Positions 16,194-22,400 of a stretch of DNA of 64,000 nucleotides are shown here, one piece after another (position 1 is the stretch's first letter; the number at the start of each line of letters is the position of its first letter). The DNA lies in NCBI RefSeq assembly GCF_036634175.1, contig NZ_JAZIFX010000001.1, positions 5,270,001 to 5,334,000 on the forward strand, in the 5' to 3' direction. Origin of the DNA: Streptomyces sp. P9-A2. Its GTDB lineage: Bacteria > Actinomycetota > Actinomycetes > Streptomycetales > Streptomycetaceae. Both the position numbers and the translations under genes were made by a program. Under the pieces are notes generated by a model. That model did no database searches. It was not told the origin of the DNA and worked only from the letters and a program-made list of their open reading frames with translations.

Positions 16194-17498
16194 GTGTCCA
16201 TACCCCCGCCCGCCGGGTCCCGGCAGCCCGAGGGCTCCCAGGGGCCGCATCCCCAGGGCCAGTACCCCGTTCCCCAGCCTCAAGGTGCGTATCCAGCACC
16301 GCAGTTCCCTCAGAGCCCGCAGTTCCCCCAGAGTCCGTACGGCCCGCACGTCCCATACGGCCCGCACGTCCCGCATGGCGCCAACGGCCCTCATGCCCCT
16401 TACAGCCCGTACGGGTTCCGGCCCCTGCCTCCCACCAACGGTCTGGCCATCGCCTCGCTCGTCTTCGGCATCCTGTGGATCGTGCCGGTCCTCGGGCTCG
16501 TGCTGGGACTCGTCGCGCTGCGGCAGATCCGCCGGCGGGGGGAGCAGGGCCGGGGCATGGCGATCGGCGGGGCCGCGATGTCCGCCGCCGGGATGGTGGC
16601 GTGGGCGGGGCTGGTCCTCTCCGGCGCCATGGCCGGCTCCTGGGACGACTTCCAGGGGGTGAGCGGCAACGAGATCCAGACTCTCGAGAAAGGCGAGTGC
16701 TTCAACTCGCCCGGCGGCCTGGTGGGCTGGGCCTCCGAGGCCGACCGGGTGCCGTGCGAGGGGAAGCACGACGGGGAGGTCTTCGGCGTCGTCCTCCTGT
16801 CCGACGGCTCCTACCTGGGCGACGAAAGCCTCGCCGACACCGCCGACGACCGGTGCTACGCCCTCCAGGACGCCTACGCCATGGACGGCTGGGCCCTGCC
16901 GTCCGACGTGGACGTGTACCACCTCACCCCGTCCCGGGAGAGCTGGGGCCACGGCGACCGCGTGATCACCTGTGTGTTCGGCAACCAGGACGAGAACGCC
17001 ACCCTCACCGGTTCGTTGCGCCAGGACGAGACCACGCTCGACGCGCACCAGGTGGCCTATCTGAAGAGCACGCACGCCATCAACGCGGCGCTGGACGAGG
17101 TCCCCGAGTCGGAGTCCGCCGAGGACGACCTGCCCGGCCACAAGGAGTGGGCCCGGGAGCTCGCCGGGGCGCTCGCCGAGCAGAGCGGGATGCTGCGGGA
17201 GCACAAGTGGCCCGCCGGCGCCGAGGGGCCGGTGACGGATCTCGTCGGTGACCTCGAGAAGGCCGAGGCCGCATGGGCGAAGGCCGCCGGGGCCGACGAC
17301 GTGGACACCTTCTACGAGCACTCCGACAACGGGTGGGAGTTCAGCGACCCCCGGCACTCGGTTCCCGCGCGCGAGGCGCTGGGTCTGGCCACCACCCCGC
17401 CCACGTATGACGAGGACGGGGGCGAAAGCGGGGGTGAAAGCGAGGATGAGGACGGGACCGGGGACGACGGTGCAGATGAGGACCGTATCGAGGTGTGA
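16194..17498 (+). CDS. DUF4190 plus septum-formation-domain membrane protein
   Basis: 434 residues from GTG 16194, chosen for the AGGAG 10 bp upstream and because earlier in-frame codons are Arg/Ser-rich without conservation signs. The N-terminus (~1-75) is Pro/Gln/Tyr-rich with YGPH repeats. Two transmembrane helices follow (~80-105 GLAIASLVFGILWIVPVLGLVLGLVAL and ~125-145), a DUF4190 arrangement. The outer part has a Cys-containing region (KGECFN, RVPCEGKHDGEVFG, DRCYALQ, ITCVFG) matching the septum formation domain family. The C-terminus is Glu/Asp/Gly-rich. The role is unknown; family members are actinobacterial envelope proteins. Confidence 0.82.
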   Translation: MSIPPPAGSRQPEGSQGPHPQGQYPVPQPQGAYPAPQFPQSPQFPQSPYGPHVPYGPHVPHGANGPHAPYSPYGFRPLPPTNGLAIASLVFGILWIVPVLGLVLGLVALRQIRRRGEQGRGMAIGGAAMSAAGMVAWAGLVLSGAMAGSWDDFQGVSGNEIQTLEKGECFNSPGGLVGWASEADRVPCEGKHDGEVFGVVLLSDGSYLGDESLADTADDRCYALQDAYAMDGWALPSDVDVYHLTPSRESWGHGDRVITCVFGNQDENATLTGSLRQDETTLDAHQVAYLKSTHAINAALDEVPESESAEDDLPGHKEWARELAGALAEQSGMLREHKWPAGAEGPVTDLVGDLEKAEAAWAKAAGADDVDTFYEHSDNGWEFSDPRHSVPAREALGLATTPPTYDEDGGESGGESEDEDGTGDDGADEDRIEV

Positions 17499-17590
17499 GG
17501 CCCGTCACAGCGGGGAGGAAGAGCCTGCCTGAAGACCCCCGCCGGAGCCTGTCATCACTTCGAGTGGTTCTTTGGCCTTTGCTTGCCTGG

Positions 17591-17631
17591 TACAACCTGC
17601 GGTTGCCACGCTGTCGCTGTCTGTACAACCT
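17591..17631 (+). promoter_or_regulatory. Candidate GntR autoregulatory operators
   Basis: TACAACCTG occurs at 17591-17599 and again at 17624-17632, 33 bp (about three helical turns) apart. The first copy is part of a perfect palindrome CAACC-TGC-GGTTG (17593-17605). Both lie within 55 bp upstream of the GntR start, a typical place for self-repression. Confidence 0.5.
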
Positions 17632-17645
17632 GATGGGAGTGGCCA

Positions 17646-18398
17646 GTGACATTCGGTGAGCAGCCGGCGTATCTGCGCGTCGCGGGTGATCTCCGTAAGA
17701 AGATCGTCGACGGTCGGCTGCCCCCGCATACCCGCCTTCCGTCCCAGGCGAGGATCCGCGAGGAGTACGGCGTCTCCGACACGGTCGCGCTGGAGGCACG
17801 CAAGGTGCTCATGGCGGAGGGTCTCGTGGAGGGCCGCTCCGGTTCGGGGACGTATGTCCGTGAGCGGCCCGTGCCCCGGCGGGTGGCCCGTTCCGGGTTC
17901 CGTCCGGAGCGTGGCGCCACCCCGTTCCGGCAGGAGCAGGCGGACGGGGACGTGCGCGGCACCTGGGAGTCGAGCAGCGAACAGACCGACGCCTGCGGGG
18001 CAGTCGCCGAGCGGCTCGAGGTCGAGCCGGGGGGCAGGGTGATGCGCACCCGGTATCTCTTCCGGGAGGCAGGTGAGCCGATGATGCTCTCCACTTCCTG
18101 GGAGCCGCTCGCCCTGACCGGCCGGACGCCCGTGATGCTGCCCGAGGAGGGTCCCCTCGGCGGCATGGGAGTGGTCGAGCGCATGCGCGCCATCGACGTG
18201 ATCGTGGACAACGTGACCGAGGAGGTCGGCGCCCGCCCCGGCCTCGCCGAGGAGTTGGTGCTGCTCGGCGGTGTCCCCGGCCATGTCGTCCTGGTCATCC
18301 AGCGCACGTACTACGCCTCGGGCCGCCCGGTCGAGACGGCCGACGTGGTGATCCCCGCCGACCGGTACCGGGTCGCCTACCACCTCCCGGTGAAGTAG
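17646..18398 (+). CDS. GntR-family transcriptional regulator (HutC/UTRA type)
   Basis: 250 residues from GTG 17646. The N-terminal winged helix-turn-helix (~8-72) has the GntR pattern PAYLRVAGDLRKKIVDGRLPPHTRLPSQARIREEYGVS...ALEARKVLMAEGLVEGRSGSGTYV. Residues ~95-248 form a UTRA ligand-binding domain (EPGGRVMRTRYLFREAGEPMMLSTSWEP...VIPADRYRVAYHLP). Such proteins are repressors released by a small metabolite. The TACAACCTG repeats just upstream are the probable operator. No obvious co-directional target is adjacent, so its regulon may lie elsewhere. Confidence 0.92.
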   Translation: MTFGEQPAYLRVAGDLRKKIVDGRLPPHTRLPSQARIREEYGVSDTVALEARKVLMAEGLVEGRSGSGTYVRERPVPRRVARSGFRPERGATPFRQEQADGDVRGTWESSSEQTDACGAVAERLEVEPGGRVMRTRYLFREAGEPMMLSTSWEPLALTGRTPVMLPEEGPLGGMGVVERMRAIDVIVDNVTEEVGARPGLAEELVLLGGVPGHVVLVIQRTYYASGRPVETADVVIPADRYRVAYHLPVK

Positions 18399-18479
18399 CC
18401 GAACCGGCGGCCGGAACCGGAGGCCGTCACGGACCGCGACTCCGAGCCGTCGCCGACCCCGAAGCACTCCCTCTGCGCC

Positions 18480-18507
18480 CCGTCCGGGTGTCCGCTCGCC
18501 CGGACGG
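18480..18507 (+). terminator. Hairpin after the GntR gene
   Basis: A 9-bp perfect stem (CCGTCCGGG 18480-18488 with CCCGGACGG 18499-18507) and 10-base loop, 80 bp past the stop codon. Confidence 0.6.
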
Positions 18508-18789
18508 GCAGCGGCATGCCCGAACGGGCGCCGTACGAATTTGGCCGTTCTCGCAGGTGGCCCCCAAGGAGCGGGCGTGGGGGCGATATGCCTCTGACCG
18601 GATGCATCGAACTCCTGTACGGCGCATTCGCCGCGATGCGCCCCCTGTGTCATGGCCGGTTGCGTATCTCATTGTGTAAAGCCGTATTCGCTGCGTGAAG
18701 GTAAGGCGTACGCTCGGGCATATGCGGACTGGGGATTCCTTACCGGGTGGGGCGTGGCACGGGTCGCGGGCGGGAAGCGGAGGGGTGCG
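18508..18789. other. Intergenic region ahead of the small SPOR-like gene
   Basis: About 280 bp with no recognisable gene. AT-richer stretches around 18660-18700 (TTGTGTAAAG) may hold the promoter. GGAGGGG just before ATG 18790 is the ribosome binding site. Confidence 0.4.
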
Positions 18790-18978
18790 ATGAACGACAG
18801 CACGTCCACGCTTCCCTGGCTCGTGGTGCGACAGGACGACAACGGCAATCGCTACCGCGTGGGCCGGTACGCGACCCGCGCCGAGGCGCAGAAGATCGCG
18901 GACAGTCTCGACGGCCGCGGGCACAAGCAGCTGTACTGGGTCGAGCGCGTCGGGCGGAACGCGACCCCCGCCGACTGA
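18790..18978 (+). CDS. Small SPOR-like protein
   Basis: 62 residues from ATG 18790. The sequence PWLVVRQDDNGNRYRVGRYATRAEAQKIADSL resembles a short SPOR-type fold (the R.G.Y..R.EA..IA pattern), as seen in many tiny actinobacterial proteins. There is no signal peptide, so unlike classical SPOR proteins it would be cytosolic. GGAGGGG precedes the start. The function is unknown; it is common as a stand-alone gene in Streptomyces. Confidence 0.75.
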   Translation: MNDSTSTLPWLVVRQDDNGNRYRVGRYATRAEAQKIADSLDGRGHKQLYWVERVGRNATPAD

Positions 18979-19185
18979 TGTGCCACGGGCCCGGCCGGGC
19001 ATGGGCGGTGGCCGGCGTTCTGCGGGCGAGTCGGTGGCCGGGCGGGGAGTCGTCGGGTTCCGTGACGGGGATGCCCGGACGGTTCGGATTCCGGTTCGGG
19101 TTCCGGTCGTGGTCCGCGACCGTCGGACGTGCCGTGCGCCGGCGCTGGTGTCCGGCGCCGGTCGAAGCGTGACGCCGCCCCGCTG

Positions 19186-19347
19186 ACGACCTCACCCGCG
19201 ACAGTGAGCGGGCTGCCGACGCCCTGCGGCTTCGCCTCCGGCGTTGTCGTCGGTCGCGATGGCTCCGCCATCACTCCCTCCTCCGCCTTGGATGCGAAGC
19301 CGCATGACGCCGCTCGCTGATCCACTCCCCATCGCGGGTGAGGTCGT
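19186..19347. repeat. 162-bp imperfect palindromic element (MITE-like)
   Basis: Perfect 16-bp terminal inverted repeats (ACGACCTCACCCGCGA at 19186-19201 and its complement at 19332-19347) enclose further matching segments: GAGCGG 19206-19211 / CCGCTC 19310-19315 and TGCGGCTTCGC 19225-19235 / GCGAAGCCGCA 19294-19304. A small hairpin GATGGC-TCC-GCCATC (19258-19272) lies near the centre. There is no target-site duplication at the ends and no open frame of note. It sits 41 bp upstream of the NUDIX gene, so it may be a miniature mobile element or a large RNA structure. Confidence 0.75.
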
Positions 19348-19388
19348 AAGGTCCTGCCGACCGGGTTTCCCAGGGTGAAGGCGGAGTG

Positions 19389-19790
19389 ATGTCGGTCCTG
19401 ATCGACACGGTGGCGTGGGTGCGTGTGGAGGGCGGCAGGATTCTCTGCGCGCGGCCACGGGGAAAGGACGTCTTCTACATCCCCGGCGGCAAGCGCGAGG
19501 GCGCGGAGAGCGACCTGGAGACCCTGCTGCGCGAGATCGAGGAAGAGCTGACGGTTGTGCTCGACCCGCGGACCGCTGCCCATGTGGGGACGTACGAGGC
19601 CGGCGGGCCCGGCCTCCCGGCCGGTGCCGTCGTGCGGATGGCCTGCTACACCGCCGAGTACCGGGGGGAACTGGTGCCGAGCAGTGAGATCGAGGAGGTG
19701 GCCTGGTTCTCGTACGCCGACCGGGACCGGGTGCCTCCCGTCGACCAGTCGCTCTTCGACGATCTGGCCGCCGCCGGCGACCTCACGTAG
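19389..19790 (+). CDS. NUDIX hydrolase
   Basis: 133 residues from ATG 19389 (GTG 19386 is immediately upstream). The Nudix box GGKREGAESDLETLLREIEEELTV (~37-60) fits Gx5Ex7REUxEExGU except that Leu replaces the last Gly. The REIEE metal-binding core is intact, so it should hydrolyse a nucleoside diphosphate linked to another group. The family covers mutagenic nucleotides, ADP-ribose and coenzyme derivatives, and nothing here selects one. AAGGCGG at about 19378 is the ribosome binding site. The palindromic element ends 41 bp upstream and may affect its expression. Confidence 0.88.
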   Translation: MSVLIDTVAWVRVEGGRILCARPRGKDVFYIPGGKREGAESDLETLLREIEEELTVVLDPRTAAHVGTYEAGGPGLPAGAVVRMACYTAEYRGELVPSSEIEEVAWFSYADRDRVPPVDQSLFDDLAAAGDLT

Positions 19791-19892
19791 CCCGCCCCGC
19801 CCCGCCCCGCCCTGCCCTGCCCCACTCGCGTCACGCGACCGCCCGCTTCTGTTACCGCCCGGGGGCCGGACCGCCTGCGCGCGGATCCTTAC

Positions 19893-19942
19893 GGGCACCC
19901 GGGTGTCCGCACATACCTACGGTGCCGTAAGTTACGGTGCCG
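19893..19942 (+). promoter_or_regulatory. Palindrome and direct repeats upstream of the nitronate monooxygenase-like gene
   Basis: GGGCACCCGGGTGTCC (19893-19908) is a palindrome with one mismatch per arm. TACGGTGCCG occurs at 19918-19927 and 19933-19942, and TACGG-TG-CCGTA (19918-19929) is itself an inverted repeat. They sit about 80-125 bp ahead of the gene, consistent with operator sites for an unidentified regulator. Confidence 0.4.
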
Positions 19943-20018
19943 AAGGTTGGCTTCCCGCGGCCTGCGGCACTGCCGCGCCGCGGGTTTGCGGCACTGCGGC
20001 GAACGTGAGTGAGGGTTC

Positions 20019-21479
20019 ATGAACGCACCCCGGACGACTTCCGAACTGCCCTGGCTGATCCAGGGGGGAATGGGCGTGGGGGTGTCCGGGTGGCGGCTCG
20101 CCCGGGCCGTCGCGCGGACCGGGCAGCTGGGCGTGGTCTCCGGTACGGCCCTCGACACCCTGCTGATCCGAGGGTTGCGGTCCGGCGATCCGGGAGGGCA
20201 CCTCAGGAGGGCACTGGCGGCCTTTCCCGTACCGGAACTCGCCGGGTCGGTCCGGGACCGGTACTTCGTGGAGGGCGGGATCCGGGAAGGCGAGCGGTTC
20301 GCGGCCACGCCCCTGATGACGGCCGCCGAGACGTGCCCGTCCCGGTCGCTGGCCGTCGTCGCCAACTTCTGCGAGGTGTGGCTGGCCAAGGAAGGACATG
20401 GCGGCCCGGTCGGCGTCAACTACCTGGAGAAGGTCCAGCTGGCCACCCTTCCGGCGATGTTCGGGGCGATCCTGGCCGGCGTGGACTACGTCCTGGTCGG
20501 CGCGGGCATCCCCGCCCAGATCCCCCGCATCGCGCGCGGCCTCGCCCGGCGGGAGCCGGTTCTCGCACGGGTGGACGTGGACGGCGACGACCAGCCGCAC
20601 GAGCTCCGCTTCGACCCCGCTCCGGTGCTGCGCGGGGCCGACCCCGGTCCGTTGCGCCGGCCCCGGGTCCTGGCCATCGTCTCGCTGCCCGCCCTGGCCG
20701 CGTATCTGAACCGCGACGAGGAGACCAGGCCGGACGGATTCGTCGTCGAGGGGCACAGGGCGGGCGGCCACAGCGCCCCGCCCCGCGGGCCCCTGCGCCT
20801 GGACGACAGGGGTGACCCCGTCTACGGACCCCGGGACACACCCGACTTCACGAGGATGGCCGCTCTCGGCCTGCCGTTCTGGATCGCGGGCGGCCAGTGC
20901 GGACCGGAGCAGGTCCGCTGGGCCAGGGCGGCGGGCGCGGCGGGCGTCCAGGTCGGCAGCGTCTTCGCGCTCTGCGAGGAGTCGGGCCTGGAGAAGGGGC
21001 TGCGGCGGGAGCTGATCGAGCGTGAACTCGCGGGCGAGCTGACGGTGCGTAATGATCCGGCGGCCTCCCCGACCTCCTTCCCGTTCAAGGTCGCCGACCT
21101 GCCGGGCACCCTCGCCGACGCGGGAACGAGTGCCGCCCGTACCCGCGTCTGCGACCTGGGCTATCTGCGGACCCTGTACCGCACCGACCGCGGCACCATC
21201 GGCTACCGCTGCCCGGCGGAGCCCGCCGCCGCCCATGTCCGCAAGGGAGGAACCCTCGAGGAGACGGAGGGCCGGCAGTGTCTGTGCAACGGGCTGCTCG
21301 CCGCCGTCGGGCTGGGCCAGCGCCGCCCGAAGGGCGTGGTGGAACCACCCGTCGTCACCATCGGCCAGGACCTGGGCTTCCTGCGGCACATCGCCCCGGA
21401 CGGTGGTGAGTACAGCGCGGAGGCAGGGGTGCGTTGGCTGTCCGCCGGACTGGCGGAAGAAGCCCTCGCGCCCGTGTGA
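20019..21479 (+). CDS. Nitronate monooxygenase / 2-nitropropane dioxygenase-family flavoprotein
   Basis: 486 residues. The N-terminal WLIQGGMGVGVSGWRLARAV, the VGVNYLEKVQ strand, DGFVVEGHRAGGHSAP (~245-260) and LPFWIAGGQCGPEQV...GAAGVQVGSVFAL (~285-330) are the phosphate-, flavin- and catalytic-His-containing motifs of the NPD family TIM barrel; the active-site His is in GHRAGGH. It is longer than typical members (~330-380) with a C-terminal ~120-residue extension holding CLCNGLLAA, closer to the PfaD-like branch. It would bind FMN and use O2. It is monocistronic as far as can be seen; the substrate is unknown. Confidence 0.85.
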   Translation: MNAPRTTSELPWLIQGGMGVGVSGWRLARAVARTGQLGVVSGTALDTLLIRGLRSGDPGGHLRRALAAFPVPELAGSVRDRYFVEGGIREGERFAATPLMTAAETCPSRSLAVVANFCEVWLAKEGHGGPVGVNYLEKVQLATLPAMFGAILAGVDYVLVGAGIPAQIPRIARGLARREPVLARVDVDGDDQPHELRFDPAPVLRGADPGPLRRPRVLAIVSLPALAAYLNRDEETRPDGFVVEGHRAGGHSAPPRGPLRLDDRGDPVYGPRDTPDFTRMAALGLPFWIAGGQCGPEQVRWARAAGAAGVQVGSVFALCEESGLEKGLRRELIERELAGELTVRNDPAASPTSFPFKVADLPGTLADAGTSAARTRVCDLGYLRTLYRTDRGTIGYRCPAEPAAAHVRKGGTLEETEGRQCLCNGLLAAVGLGQRRPKGVVEPPVVTIGQDLGFLRHIAPDGGEYSAEAGVRWLSAGLAEEALAPV

Positions 21480-21616
21480 GCGCCGGAGCGCGGAGCGGCC
21501 GGGGCGGGCGGTGGTGCTCGGCGGTGACGTGCGGCGGTGACACACGACGCCGGGGTGGCGGGGCGGACCGGGGAGCCGTCCCGCCGCCGAGGGTGCCATG
21601 ATGCGCCGCGCGGACG

Positions 21617-21641
21617 GTATTCGGCACCGAATGACGGGTAT
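21617..21641 (+). promoter_or_regulatory. Candidate SigB-type stress promoter
   Basis: GTAT (21617-21620), 15-base spacer, GGGTAT (21636-21641) fits the Streptomyces SigB-group pattern GNNT-N14-16-GGGTAY. It lies 53 bp ahead of an anti-sigma-type kinase gene, a logical target for a stress sigma factor. Confidence 0.55.
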
Positions 21642-21659
21642 GGGGATATTAGTCCCCAT
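21640..21659. promoter_or_regulatory. Palindrome overlapping the SigB-like -10 box
   Basis: ATGGGGA-TATTAG-TCCCCAT is a perfect 7-bp inverted repeat that begins on the -10 box, the right place for an operator or for a 5' mRNA hairpin. Confidence 0.45.
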
Positions 21660-21693
21660 CGAGAAGGGTGTGGGTTGACTCGCCGACCGGGAA

Positions 21694-22110
21694 GTGACGG
21701 AAGTGATCCGCGTGATCGACACCGAGGGCGACCACGTCACGTGGACCTTCCCCGCCGACCCGGGCGCCGTGGGCGCCGCGCGCTCCACGGTCCGGGCCCA
21801 GTTGCACGGCTGGGACCTCGACGGCGTCGAAGACCTCGTGACCCTGCTGGTCAGCGAACTGGTCACCAATGCCCTGCGGCACGCCACCGGCCCCATAGAC
21901 GTCTGCCTGTGGCGCCCCTCCGGCCTCGACCCGGTTCTGCGGGTGGAGGTCTCCGACCCGCTGCCGGAATTTCCGCACGAGCGGGTCGCCCGGCCCGGGG
22001 ACGAGGGCGGACGCGGACTGCAGCTCGTCGCCCGCACCACCCGCCGCTGGGGCACCCGGCCCGGCGAGGTCGGCAAGACCGTGTGGTTCGAACTCGCGGT
22101 GCCGAAGTGA
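21694..22110 (+). CDS. RsbW-like ATP-binding anti-sigma / serine kinase protein
   Basis: 138 residues from GTG 21694; further GTGs follow at codons 4 and 7. It is a GHKL ATPase domain of the HATPase_c_2 group: N box LLVSELVTNALRHATGPI (~52-70) with the Glu and Asn needed for Mg-ATP, and the G box DEGGRGLQLVARTTRRWGTRPGEVGKTVWFEL at the C-terminus. In actinobacteria such proteins bind sigma factors or phosphorylate anti-sigma antagonists. The SigB-like promoter upstream and the SpoIIE-type phosphatase downstream, which carries the same kind of domain, suggest one stress or development circuit. Confidence 0.88.
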   Translation: MTEVIRVIDTEGDHVTWTFPADPGAVGAARSTVRAQLHGWDLDGVEDLVTLLVSELVTNALRHATGPIDVCLWRPSGLDPVLRVEVSDPLPEFPHERVARPGDEGGRGLQLVARTTRRWGTRPGEVGKTVWFELAVPK

Positions 22111-22400
22111 GCGTTCGCCCCCGGCTGAAACGAGGCGCTGTGCCGCTCCTCGCCGGTGTACGTACGGGCCGTCCCTGTCGAACGGCCGGTTCAGGCCCCT
22201 GATGGTTGTCGATGAAGGGGGTTCGATGACGTGTCCGCTGGTTAGAAGACTGGGAGTGTTCTCACAGCCCGGACCGAAAAGCATCGGGACCGTGCTGTGA
22301 TCGTGAACACCGTGTCGTGCGGCGCCGTAGTGCTGGATACTGCGGGCAGCCGCCCCCGGTGACCGGTGCCGGACGCGGTGAGCTGGAGGGGACGGTTCGC
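22111..22400. other. Intergenic region between the two regulators
   Basis: 290 bp without a recognisable gene. A GTTAGAAG stretch at about 22238-22250 may belong to a promoter, but no box pair is convincing. GGAGG (22385-22389) precedes GTG 22401. Confidence 0.35.
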
